Source: Hirudo medicinalis
Taxonomy: Eukaryota; Annelida; Clitellata; Hirudinida; Hirudinidae
Assembly (NCBI GenBank): GCA_011800805.1
Contig: MPNW01000190.1
Coordinates: 150,502 to 214,501 of the forward strand
Direction: 5' to 3'
Length of the DNA: 64,000 bases
Part shown: positions 38,490 to 51,700 of the stretch, piece by piece
Layout: every line of letters begins with the position of its first letter
Position numbering within the stretch: position 1 is the stretch's first letter
Notes under the pieces: model-generated
Databases searched by the model: none
Told to the model about the DNA's origin: nothing
Seen by the model: the letters and a program-made list of their open reading frames with translations, nothing else
Made by a program: the position numbers and the translations under genes

Positions 38490-41400
38490 TTAAGCATTAC
38501 TTTCTTTTCTTAACAACCAATATGTGATCATCGTTCCTTTCCCCTGCAGGAAATGAAAGGTAGTTGGTGAGTTATTAGTTGATTAAAGAATGGAAATTGT
38601 AGCGTAATTGCAATAAAATGACAACTAAAAACAAACAAACAAACAAATATTTAAAAAACTGGTAAGTAACAGTAAATTTCTTCTAGGCCATGTGATAATA
38701 AAGAAAACGGGTCCCGGTAATGACTTCATTAACAATATTGACATTATTAACATTTCAATTAACTTTAAAGCTTTATTAATATTCTGGCAGCAGATTGTAG
38801 AAATAAGTTTAATGTATAAATAAATCTTAAGCAAAACAACATGATGTACCTTCAACTCAGTAGGACCTCTCAATTCGATGACGTAACCAGGAAACTTGAG
38901 AAGTTCATCCCTTGCAGTTGCACTCAAATGAATCTTCAGAGCTGTCAAAGAAACATCCACTGATGGTCATTCACCAGTTATTCCATCATGTCACCCTCAA
39001 CAATACTTCAAGAAGGAATCAGTAAGACNNNNNNNNNNNNNNNNNNNNNNNNNNNNNNNNNNNNNNNNNNNNNNNNNNNNNNNNNNNNNNNNNNNNNNNN
39101 NNNNNNNNNNNNNNNNNNNNNNNNNNNNNNNNNNNNNNNNNNNNNNNNNNNNNNNNNNNNNNNNNNNNNNNNNNNNNNNNNNNNNNNNNNNNNNNNNNNN
39201 NNNNNNNNNNNNNNNNNNNNNNNNNNNNNNNNNNNNNNNNNNNNNNNNNNNNNNNNNNNNNNNNNNNNNNNNNNNNNNNNNNNNNNNNNNNNNNNNNNNN
39301 NNNNNNNNNNNNNNNNNNNNNNNNNNNNNNNNNNNNNNNNNNNNNNNNNNNNNNNNNNNNNNNNNNNNNNNNNNNNNNNNNNNNNNNNNNNNNNNNNNNN
39401 NNNNNNNNNNNNNNNNNNNNNNNNNNNNNNNNNNNNNNNNNNNNNNNNNNNNNNNNNNNNNNNNNNNNNNNNNNNNNNNNNNNNNNNNNNNNNNNNNNNN
39501 NNNNNNNNNNNNNNNNNNNNNNNNNNNNNNNNNNNNNNNNNNNNNNNNNNNNNNNNNNNNNNNNNNNNNNNNNNNNNNNNNNNNNNNNNNNNNNNNNNNN
39601 NNNNNNNNNNNNNNNNNNNNNNNNNNNNNNNNNNNNNNNNNNNNNNNNNNNNNNNNNNNNNNNNNNNNNNNNNNNNNNNNNNNNNNNNNNNNNNNNNNNN
39701 NNNNNNNNNNNNNNNNNNNNNNNNNNNNNNNNNNNNNNNNNNNNNNNNNNNNNNNNNNNNNNNNNNNNNNNNNNNNNNNNNNNNNNNNNNNNNNNNNNNN
39801 NNNNNNNNNNNNNNNNNNNNNNNNNNNNNNNTGCAGTTGCACTCAAATGAATCTTCAGAGCTGTCAAAGAAACATCCACTGATGGTCATTCACCAGTTAT
39901 TCCATCATGTCACCCTCAACAATACTTCAAGAAGGAATCAGTAAGACACTCATTCACCTACCTTCTCCAGTGGATTCCATTCGTGATGCCGTGTTGACCG
40001 TGTCTCCAAACAGGCAGTACCTTGGCATAGTGTGACCCACTACACCGGCGGCACATGGTCCAGAGTGGATTCCAATCCTCAACATGAGCATCATCTCAGG
40101 ACGATGTCTGATCTTGAACGTCTGGACAATCGAGAGTAGGTCCAGGGCCATGTTGCAGATTTCAACCACGTGTTGATTATTCACCTGTGGCAAACCACTC
40201 ACCACCATGTATGCATCACCAATCGTCTCTACCTGGAAAGAAAGTTTTAGTTTTAGTTGCAAATACTGAGGTTAAATGGTATAAATATTTGTTTATTTTT
40301 CCACAAATCGAAGGGTCATTCAGTGGCCTCTAACACACACTTGTAAACGTAATAAAAACTAATAGAAGTCTATTCAAGTTAAGACATTTGGAGACGTGGA
40401 CACGTTATCAATCTTTGATAGCGTTGAAATGCTCGCCTTGTACACGTTGTGCTTGGCAATGGTGTCATCGAAGGCTCCATAGAGGTCGTTGAGGAGGTTG
40501 ACTATTTGCAGTGGCGTGCTTTGAGATGAAAGTGTCGTGAAGCTACTATATCAGAAAAGTAGACCGTTGCAATGTCGTACATCCGTGGCTCCACTTTACG
40601 ACCGGCTTTCAATTCTTCCGCTATGAATCTGATAGAAGTTGTTTTCATGTTTAAATCCCTGTGTAAAGCCTATGTTGAAAAGTGCTCTCACGGTGGAAGC
40701 ATGCTGTGAAGTAGTATGTCGGTCTTTCTTTTTTCCTCAGTCAGTTCATACGTCCGCTGATCCACGATGTTTTCCAAATTGTTGGCATATTTTTCTAGTT
40801 TCTGTAGCATGCTGTCTACGATGTTATTTGTTCTGGATGAAACGATTTTGTTATTCAAACAATTTATATAAAATTCTTAACTCATACACTGTGTTTTGAT
40901 AACTTAAAGCTATTCCAGTGAGATTCTCTCGACCACTCTTGGCCAACATGACATAGTTATTAATTAAATAAATGAAAATATAGCATAACATAAATGATAA
41001 CAAGTCTGAGAGCTTTTGTCCCCGGTTTAGAGTCTTGAAAAATGTTGAATTTCACAATTGATTAATAAAAATTTAAATTTTATTAATGGGACTCTGCAAC
41101 TATGACATAATAGGGTTGAATCGGAATGGAATATTTGACAGGTTCTAGGTAAAGGAATAATTATTTATTTGATTCTTCCACAAGTAAAAACGATTCATAA
41201 TTTGTAATTCTAATTCATGTTAATGTTACTCTAACTTTCCAGAGAATAGATTTTTGATTGTTTTTTCTGCGGTTTCAAAAGATGGTCTTGCAGAAGGTTC
41301 TTCTGCCCAGCAGTGTCTGACAAGAGCCAAAATACCTTTGTTGGCATCTGGTTCCAAAAGTTCCGTCAGTAATGGTCTGAACAGGTTCGATCGATATTGA

Positions 41401-44400
41401 AGAATGTTTTCTATAATTTCTGGGGTTTATATGGATTTTCTTTATTCATTTCAAATATAGAATTAAATGTTGAAATTTAATAAAATTTATAAATTTATAG
41501 AACACTATATTCAAGCTATCTATAAAATATCGGTTTTAACAAATTAATTACTTAGATAAGACGTTCCACGTACCTTTGTAACTTAGATTGTAGTTTTGAT
41601 AGGGAAATGCTCTGTAGAGTATTTCGTAGACAATAATTGAGAAACTGTACACATCTCCTTTCTGACTGCAGCCATAAGTCCTGAGATGCTCCGGGGCTGT
41701 CCAGAGAAGGTTTTTATAAAAGAAATCTTTCTGTTTTTCCGTTCTTACATCTTCGTGGAATGCCTGGAGTCCATAACACGATACTTTGATGACCCATCTG
41801 TTATCCACCATGCACACGTTGCTCGTGAGGCGACCATGTTGGACCAGATATGATCTGTGTAGGTAAGCCATGCCCTGCAATATAAACGTTTATTTATTAT
41901 GTAATTAATGAAGATTAGAAAGAAATGGGATTATAAAGTGAAATGAAAAATGAATGCCATAGCAAGAATACGACTGGAGCGGTGTCACATTAAGATATAA
42001 AATCGAGTACCAGTTTCGAGCAGGTTTGGGCAAATGTAGCTGACTAGCCACGTGCGGTACTTTGGCTACTAATGCATGCTTTCTTAGATGAAGTTAATTA
42101 ACAAATTTGTTTTTTTTTAATCAATTTGAAACGAGAAGGCATACCTTGGAAATGTCTGTGATGAAAGATATTTTGAACGACCAGTCTAGTGATGTGCGAT
42201 CATCAGCCAGTAAATTCTTTTAATAATTTAATTAATTAACCTTAATTTCAATTAATTTCAAATATTTACAAACAATAATTGTAATTTAAAATAACAACTC
42301 AAGGCCGATTTGGTTGATAATAATTTACTAATTTTATAATAATTTTTATTAAAGAAAACCTGTAGAGACCCCCTGCTGCAGAATTGCATGAGAAAGCAAA
42401 TCCTGTCTGATTCTGTACAAGCTCCTATGAACTTTGCCAGATTGTCGTGATGCAATTCTTTCATCTGGAATTTTTCATTATTATTAATAATAAGCAATGG
42501 TTGTCTGCCATGGATTTAATTTGTGGACTAATAAATAAAAGCAGGCGACTTAATTTTGCAGTAGTTTGGCAAACGACGGCCAAACTCGATATCGCATGGA
42601 CACCAGGAAGGCCCTTATTTTCGAAGTTTTAAAATTTCATTTTCTGACAAATCCCGCAGATGAGTTCGATGGTATGTGCTTCGATATAACTTCCTTCAAC
42701 ATTGCGTGAATTCTTCGCGAGCAGCCTGTTGAGGCAGCGGCAGAGTCTGGCTCATTCATTGAGTGAAGTACAATGAAATATAACCGGGCAATCTTTTCGA
42801 ATGCTAACAATCCACCTAAATGCACAAATAACCAGTGCAACGAAGCCAAGTTGTTAAATTTCATTCTGAAGATGTCCATTCGTTTCAATAACTAGAAACT
42901 GTTTTTAGTAGTTGGAATTAATTTTCTTTGTTTTTATTTCTTTAAATGACATTTGTATTGACATCGGCTACGGGCGCCATGTACTCTTAAGAGAACTTTG
43001 ATGACATTGACGACCTCCTAATAATAATATTTTGAATCGAACTTTTTTTTTTTTTGCACATAATTTGTTTCTTGAAATGGAATCATTTCTGAGGATCAGA
43101 CTTTACTTTCCTCAAATTGAATAACTTTCCCTATAAGATAGCTCTTATATAAATAGTGTCCCTGGTGGACACATGTATTTAAGGAGCCCCTCGTCGTTTC
43201 TCCGGGGCGATTGGCAATTGATGGGCAGTCGATGAAGTTGGCCTGCATTTCGAATTTCTGAGTTCTGAGTTAACGTTATATCTCTCTTATTTGATTCCTT
43301 ACATTTATAGAGTAATAATATATAAGTATAAGGCTGTAACGTGCATAAAATTGTTTCTTTATCGCTCTTTTATATACATCATTAAATCCAAGTAATTAAA
43401 CGCAACGCTTCAATATCGATAGAATCAATGCTTCCGAGAGGTTTCCGTATGGTTATAAGTCGTCTTAAGTCTTATTTCAAGAACCATTAACCCTCAAAAA
43501 GAACAACAACAAAAAAAAACCTTTAAATCTTGTTACTTCCTCACCTTCGCGAGTTCAACAAGATCTTTCTTGGTCAAGTTGACATCACGCTTTGAAGAGT
43601 AATGGACCACAACAACGTCGTTCTTATAGACGGCCGTTACCTCTCCAGAATCCCCTCCTTCCATCTCTCTGAATGACTGAAAGGTTATCTTGCAATTTTG
43701 AAGTCCGTCCATCACTGACATTTTGGAGACTATGTGAGCCTGCACAATGTAAAGTGTTAATAATCGTAGAGTATCTTTAGGAAAACAAAATGGATAGCTT
43801 ATGAAAATATTTGGTATTATGGGGTATTTCGGTGTTAGTGCATAGTAATTCATCATCTTAAACGTCCTCTGTAGATTCGTCTGATAAATTATTTTAACTT
43901 TTACTTAGGCGCTTTGGAAGTCTGGTTTCTGTTCGCCGGTTTGGCTTGTTTTTGAGCGCAGTATGAATTAATTCGTTTTGTTTTTATTTAAAAAGGTTAA
44001 AATGGTCGGTCATGTTTTACATTATTTAAACTTTTCAAGAATTGCAGCTCTCCAAATTTGATCTTCCAAGCCATGCTTAAGATCTTCTTCTCACTTAACT
44101 TTGCCCTGGAACAAAATGAAAAGTAATGATATTGAATGCACGAAGAAAACATTTCTCATAGAAGAAATATGTCAGAAAAATGTCGACAGCAAATTGAGAA
44201 TGTAAAATAAATAAATAAATAAATAACACAAGTAAATCTGCATCTTCAGTTTCTACAGTTGTTTATCCGATTATTTGAAATTGTAACGAGGTTTTATTTT
44301 CGACAATTTAATGAAATATTATCCTTCTTAAACGTGAAATTTCGTTGTCACCTGATGAAAGTAGTTATGGTTAAGCAGGTCACGATTACTGCAAAGAGAA

Positions 44401-46871
44401 TTGACATAGTCAGTCCTGTGGTGAGTCCATTGTCATCTATGTGCGAAATTATTCCATGAATGATTTTATGTCAGAAATCAATGTAACTAATTATTGGAGT
44501 TAACTAAATTGGTAAGTATCGTGAGAAAATATTTAATGAGGCACCTGAGTATGGACAAAATTCGCCGTTAAATCCACATCTTGGTTTGTCTAAAGGGGGT
44601 TTATTACTGTTACCCCACCATTCTTCAGCAACAAGAAAAGTCTTTAAAATAATATTTAAATGTATGTTTTTATTATTACACCAAATAGGAAATAATAAAT
44701 TGTTACTGTGTAATTATTCTTCAAGTATTCAATCATAAGAAATTCATTGAAGAATTGAGAATGTGGACCAAGCGACAACACTGCGTAGCCAATTTTTCGG
44801 TCTCCGCCAGCGTTGAAATTGACCGTTCCTGTCAAACCTGTCATCAAACTGTTACGCATGTGACTTGTTACGTATACAAATAAGTCTAACTTTGAAAAGC
44901 TTTTAATACTTGATTGATTAAAAATTAACTATTTTAATTACCACCCTGAATTTCAATGTATCTCGACAGATTCTTTAGAACGCTTCCGAGGCTGTAATTC
45001 AAACCTAAAGAAAATGCCTTCGACCGCAGTCTTACGAAGACATTTACAACGTCTGACATGTACATCTGAATTGTGATAATAAAACGAAAATCTCCGTAAA
45101 ATAATATTATTTGCAAATAAACAAAAATTAAACACAAAGTGTGTTTCAAATGTAGAAAATAATACCATCCATAAATATCCCAAGTCTTTATGAATGGTAT
45201 CATTGCTTCCTGAAGAGGTTTTGGAAAAAGAGCTGAGGTTTGCATAGTTTATCTGATAATTTTTGATAGAAATTGTTTCAGTTAACCTCATAATTAAGCT
45301 TCACAAAAAGTGTTCTAATCTATCAAGTTATTTAGTTTGCTTTTTAGATATTCGAATGACTAATGAAAAATCACCAGTTATCTTAGAGCATCAAATTACT
45401 TGTTTGACTGCCCGGAAAGCTTTCTTCCTTGTTTCAATGTCTGTTTTGTTATTCGTGACTTTTTCCCAAGGATAAAAAAGCATGTCGAGCGTCACCTCTC
45501 CAATGATTTTGTAGAAAGTTACCCAGACGTACTTGCTTGGATCTGTCATGCCTTGATCTTGAGCCATATATATAAATTCGCGCATGAAGTCGTAGTCATC
45601 ATGACATAATATGATCACTGAAAGGATTTAAAAGAAATTGGTAGAAATTCTAGACATTAAAGGTAATCAGTTTTACAAAGTGGCAAGATATCGAGGTTCA
45701 TTATCAGTCCACTTTCGTTCTCTTTCAGAAATGATTAATGATAAAGATGGACTTCACGTCAAAAATTCAGTTTTAATGTTTTTCTGGACACTTCTAAACT
45801 AACTGAGAATTGACAGCGAGGAAACCAATGTTGGCGATGGTAGAATATTATCTAGTAACTATAACATAAGTTCTTATCACTATATATGCAATCAAACTTG
45901 GTTAACAAAATGTCTTATTTTATAAAATCCAATAAAAATGTTAGGGGACATTAGAAAGGTAATCTGAAATAAAATTATGTTTGTCTTATAACTCAATTTT
46001 GAAACCATGGCAGACTGTAATGATGCTTTGCTCACCTCTTGCATATTTCTTTACATCGTTTATCACGATTCTCAAATCATTATTGGTCATTTCTTCTGTC
46101 AATTCATAGATTTTGGCGACCTTTATCAAATTTTTGTTAAAATGTTGTCTGATCGACACCGCCCTATAAGTGCAAAATTCAGATCTCGAATCAGTAACGA
46201 TAGCCGTGACAGTCCAGTTGTTTCGCTTGAAAAACGCAAGAACCGCAAAACTGAATTCTGTGATTGATCCTGTGATCCTCATAACAGTGGGATAGATATT
46301 AACATCTTCCAATGTTGGGTCCGAACAATCCATTGGAAAGTAAGGAATGTCCCAATAAGTTGCAATTTGAGCCGTGGCTATGCAATCTGAAACAACATTG
46401 ATAATTTATAGAGTTCAATGATAATTTTAGTGGAACATTTACTTGATGTTTTAAAAATTTATGTTTTTTAAATTTGAATTTCTAACTTCTGGAGCAGAGA
46501 GAGCCAAACAAGGCATGGACGGAATAGTTGAGTACCAAATTCAAGGCTGACTTTGTTCCTGAGATGCCGTCGCAATTGTCAATCAATTCTTGGAAAAATC
46601 TTTATAGTCGTAAACAAAAACGAAATGACTAATGAGGATTTAGTTTGATAATCATGAAAAAAAGAATCATAAGTAATTCTCACTCCACTTCTTTCGTGTT
46701 GATTTCATTGCTGCCGTCGTCGTGCGCCATCTGGTATCCCATTATCAGATATTTTCGAAATTTGAACTCATTCTGCTTTCTGACCATCACTCCGACTCTT
46801 AAAGAAATTCCTTCTCTGACCGAAGACAGAATGCCTAAAACTAAAATCCATAAATAAATATTTTCCGACAT
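38490..46871 (-). CDS. Receptor guanylate cyclase, copy A (frame broken once)
   Basis: Natriuretic-peptide-receptor-type cyclase making cGMP from GTP at the plasma membrane. Exons 5' to 3': 46871-46684, 46599-46487, 46386-46036, 45617-45400, 45252-45166, 45065-44945, 44837-44707, 44641-44545, 44436-44352, 44105-44021, 43739-43545, 42464-42360, 42216-42145, 41874-41574, 41419-41236, 40832-40692, 40628-40437, 40232-39962, 38941-38850, 38543-38490 (~1027 residues if the frame is intact). Signal peptide at 1-22; ANF-receptor-like ectodomain to ~435; membrane segment ~445-463; kinase-homology domain ~492-777 with [12 protein letters not shown] and APEHLR but SCYGL in place of DFG; dimerisation helix ~778-824; cyclase domain with [20 protein letters not shown] and [11 protein letters not shown]. 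Exon 17 lacks one base near 40542 relative to copy B, breaking the frame after YFSDIV. Exons 18 and 19 flank the N gap. Intron 17 has a GC donor. Confidence 0.9.
38913..39028. repeat. 116-bp gap-flanking duplicate, left copy
   Basis: Identical to 39832-39947 on the other side of the N run. It covers part of cyclase exon 19 and the intron beside it. See the finding on the gap. Confidence 0.9.
39029..39831. other. Assembly gap, 803 N
   Basis: Run of N inside copy A of the guanylate cyclase, between exon 19 and exon 18. All open frames across it are artefacts. Confidence 0.99.
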
Positions 46872-48730
46872 GCTTTTGCTCGGCACTAAAGAGGTTTAAG
46901 ATTCTGGCATTCTGTAAAGTTCTATTAAATGCTGGTAACAGGGCTCTTTATCTCGAGATAAATGAACCTTCTCGTGACGAAATTAATCAGTCACCAAGAA
47001 TGGCTTCGTTTTCATTAGAGAAATTCCCATCAATTTGCTTTCAGCATTGAAAGATGGAAAGCCTCAGATCTGAAGCCATTTGATTTAATATTGCTAATGA
47101 GTCGTTCTAATCGATTTGTTATTTTAATGTTTTTATCAATAAATTATTTTGTGAAACTAGACAAAACAAACTTGAAAGTTCGTTTTCACCGCAAGCCAGC
47201 AGGTACTTCCAGCGTTCAAAAAATAGATCGGCGTAAAAACTAACTTTTTCATTCTTTTGATATTCAAGGCCCTTATATTTTAATTTTTCACTATTATTCC
47301 AGTAGTTGCAGAGAGTCTGCTTGCGTCAATTTAACTTCAAGATTTTCATAAGTTGGTTTGCTGAAATGTTTTTCTAAATGCTTCTCGAAAGATTCTTCTT
47401 GGTACATGGTTTAACATTTGAGGTCTTCCGCCAACGTATTTTGTTCCAAACTGTAAAGTGTTTGTAAACTTATTCCACTTGATTTGGGAAATTTTAATAA
47501 TTTTGCAAGCATCATTTGTTCGATCAAAAAGACATTTGGCACAAGTGTACAGCATCGTTATTTAAATAATAATTTTAAAAATTTGGTTTCGATATATATT
47601 TTCAGTTTCATTTTTGGGATTTACGCTAAAATTAAAGGCTGCCAATAATCTTTCCATACGCATTGTATTAAAAGTAATTTACAGGATGCTATTAAAACTA
47701 TTGGTGTATTACTAGGCATTTCTAGGTTTCAGATTTATTAAATTTATCAAACCACAATGAAAGCGAATGAATATTTTATTTTTCTATTTATTATCAATCT
47801 TCAGCCAGTCATAAGAAGCTTCCTGAGGCGAAGGCAACTTTGTCGATGTGAGCCCAAATAGAGGCCTCTATCAGAGGACGTAGCAAAACTAAGTGAAAAC
47901 TGCAGATTTCAAGTTATTGTTTAAATGAAAATGACTCCCCAAGGCAGTCCCTTAGTGGTATTATTTTATTAATATCGTCAACATAACTTGATGAAACGAG
48001 GCAGTGCAGGTTTGAGACGATACAGCATTGAGACGGTTAGAAATAGAAAAACAGTGATTGATCAATTGCCACAATAGCCATAGTAGTAGTAGAGTTTTCT
48101 TGACCGTGTTCTAATTTGTGGATTTGTCTGCGAAAGTTTGGTTATTTCATAAGATATCCTGAAAACCAGCTGTCGCATTGGTCAAAGAAAGATTTGCATC
48201 ATTGCAAATATCTCACTTTCCAAGATGACCTGGATTTCTACTTCGGCAGGAAGTCAATACTTATCAACTTATCCCTTTTCATTGTCATCACTAGAAGGAT
48301 ATCTATAAGTACTTTATTGAAAACATAACATACCTTTACTCACGTGGATCTAGGGTATAAATATGTGACTGACAATGCACAAAATCAAAACAACTGCATT
48401 TTAATAGTTATCTTAATTAATTTCTACAACTATATAAATTTTAACATTACGTTGTTTTTAAGCATCAAATCATCTTTTGGCTTTTAAAGGAAATTATAGA
48501 ATCCTCATTTGAATGGTCCAATTTGCATGTCCTAAAACAAGTCAAGCAAAGGTCTGCCTTCTCACTAATTTTGCTTTTTCACAGAAACACAGTGATCAAT
48601 TACTATCTTATTGAGATCATTAAATGATTCTCACAAGTTGCATTTAATTAATGAAATAAATAATAATTATTACAATTACTACATAGATTTTTTAAACATT
48701 GAAACTAATTTCATTTAAGTGTTTAAGCGA
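46872..48730. other. Spacer between the two guanylate cyclases
   Basis: Contains the upstream region of copy A (conserved block 46943-47036) and the 3' flank of copy B. Short open stretches at 47346-47555 (-) and 48116-48328 (+) have no recognisable content. Confidence 0.5.
46943..47036 (-). promoter_or_regulatory. Paralogue-conserved upstream block, copy A
   Basis: Lies about 70-165 bp upstream of the copy A ATG and aligns with 56060-56152 upstream of copy B. Shared segments on the plus strand include CTCGTGACGA, GTCACC, TGGCT, TTCATTAG/CTCATTAG and CATCAATTT. Confidence 0.55.
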
Positions 48731-51700
48731 TTAAACATGAGAAGTGGTTTCTTTCTTTAACAACCAATACGTGATCATATTTCCTTTGCCCTGTTGAGGA
48801 TTGAGTTTTGTTAAAGTAACTGGTTAGTCAAAGACAACATTAATAACAATATTCGAAATAAATTCTGACCTTCAACTCCGTAGGACCTCTCAATTCGATG
48901 ACGTAACCTGGAAACTTGAGGAGTTCATCCCTTGCAGTTGCACTCAAATGAATCTTCAGAGCTGTCAAAGAAACATCCACTGATGGTCATTCACNAGGTG
49001 CTCGCCTTGTACACGTTGTGCTTGGCAATGGTGTCATCGAAGGCTCCATAGAGGTCGTTGAGGAGGTTGACTATTTGCAGTGGCGTGCTTTGAGATGAAA
49101 GTGTCGTGAAGCCTACGATATCAGAAAAGTAGACCGTTGCCATGTCGTACATCCGTGGCTCCACTTTTCGACCGGCTTTCAATTCTTCCGCTATGAATCT
49201 GCCAAATTCGTATCCAGATAATTTAAATCTTAATTCTTAAATTTTAATTTTTCTGCTATGAATCTGATAGAAGGTGTCTTCATGTTTAAATCCCTGTGTA
49301 AAGCCTATGTTAAAAAGTGCTCTCACGGAGGAAGCATGCTGTGAAGTAGTATGTCGGTCTTTCTTTTTTCCTCAGTCAGTTCATACGTCCGCTGATCCAC
49401 GATGTTTTCCAAATTGTTGGCATATTTTTCCAGTTTCTTTAGCATGTTGTCCACGATGCTACCTGTGCTATTACGTTGATTAATTGGTAAATACATTAGT
49501 ATTAGTTGAAGTAATTGCAGTGAATATCACACATTAAATAATTAATCTTAATTTTATTTGAAACCTCTACCCACGCCAGGTGTTCTAAGAATTACTAAAT
49601 TTTATACAAATTTTCAGCTCAACTTTAGATTACGTTGTGCATTGAGATTGCCATTTTTTCTATTAGAGAGATGTAAATTGATTTTTACACGGTTTGAACT
49701 TAACTATTAATAATTCACGTTGGTGTTGTACTTACTTATCTGAAAATAGCTTTTTGATCGTTATTTCAATGGTTTCAAAAGATGGTCTTGCAAAGGGTTC
49801 TTCTGCCCAGCATTGTTTCACAAGAGCCAAAATGTCGTTATTGGAGTCTGCATCCAAAAGATCTGTAAGCTTTGGTCTGAACGGGTTCGGCCGTGGCTTC
49901 AGTATGTTTTCAATAATTTCTGTTGTTGTAAAAAAAAAATTTAACTTAAAAAAATAAAATCGGCCATTTAGAAATGAATAATAAGCTACTTCAATAAGCT
50001 GCTTTTGTTAGTTAATGCATTAATTGTTTAGGAAAAAGAGTTTAAGAATCCACGCACCTCTGTTAGCTAAAAAGCAGTTTCTATAAGGAAATGTTCTGTA
50101 GAGTATTTCGTAGACTATAATGGAGAAACTATACATCTCCTTTCTGACTGCAACCCTGGGACCTGAGATGTTCCGGAGCTGTCCAGAGAAGGTTTCTGTA
50201 AAAGGAATCGTCCTGGTTTCCTAGTCTCGAATCTTCATAGAAGGCCGTGAGTCCGAAACACGATACTTTGATGACCCATCTGTTATCCACCATGCACACG
50301 TTGCTCGTGAGGCGACCATGTTGAACCATGTGTGAATCGTGTAGGTATGCCATACCCTGCAAAATATTTTTGCGGATTGATATAGTTGAGAATTTAAATA
50401 TTATTATCTAATCTTAGAAATTGCAAAAGAGAAAAAATGAATGCAAACAGTTATTACTGCATTTGTATATTTTAATCCCATTGGTAGTTTTTTTATTTAA
50501 TAGTGTGCTTTTTACTATTATTCAAACAATTGATTTTAATCGATACCCAGCTTTCTCTACTATCCAGCTTTGGTCTGGACAATAACAAGACTAAATAAAT
50601 AATGTTATCTTGTCGATATAAATTTGAAGAGTTTAAACTGCTAAACATTTATCAATAAACATCTTCCAGATTGGTGCGTTCATGTTCAAATATGTTCATC
50701 AATTGTTACTAACACCTTTTTAATGGATATTTTGTGAGAACAGTGGACATTCACAAGTATAACCTAAGATCATTTCAACACTTTAGACCAGACTTCGCTC
50801 ACTCAAGTCTGAAGACATTCTCTTTGAAATATACTGACTAAATAAAAAATATTTTTTATACCTCTACCCTGCCGTCAGAATTGTTATCGAATACGATAAC
50901 ATTGTCATCATTTCAACTTAAGCTGAAGGAATATGTTTTGACTCAACATTCCTCTGTGGTGTAATATACCTTGACTGAATGTTTGACAGAGGTCTCTTAT
51001 GTTTTGATATCAATGATTTTCACAGCGATAGTTTTAGTTTTCGAGTTCGTCGGTTGATTTAAACGGTTTATTGTTATGTTTAGTTGGTTATTTTAGCCTC
51101 TATTACAGGTCATCCACGAGCGGGAATACATCCATTCGGATGGTCCTTTTGGACGATTGATTATTCTGAATTTATTTATTTCGTGACATTTATTTCCAAT
51201 AAAAAGATGATATAATCATATCACGTTATATGGGATAACCCTAAAAATTATCATAATTAAATGAGAAAATATTAAACCTTCACAATGTCTGTGATGAAAG
51301 ACATCTTAAAGGACCAATCCAGTGATGCCTGAGTATCAGCCAATACATCCTTTCAATAATTCAGTTATTTATTATTATTATTATTATGCAGCAAATTATA
51401 TATTCTTAAAATTACTATATGTTATTAAAGATGATAAATGTCTATTGCAAAATATTAATTTTATGAGATATTTTTAATTAATGTAAACCTGAAGAGATCC
51501 CCTGCTGCAGAATTGCATGAGAAAACAAATCCTGTCTGATTCTGTACAAGCTCCTATGAACTTTGTCAGGTTGTCGTGATGCAATTCTTTCATCTGGGGT
51601 TTATTAATTATCAAATGGTACTTAACGTATGGCAATTTAACAATTTAAGTTGTGATGGCTAATATTAAATGATACAATGGACGATTACAATAATAACAAT

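Noticed and set aside
38988..39944. Several ~280-320-codon ORFs
   Set aside because: They consist almost entirely of translated N.
42637..42888. 83-codon minus-strand ORF in an intron of cyclase copy A
   Set aside because: No recognisable domain and no counterpart in the same intron of copy B; probably chance or an old insertion.
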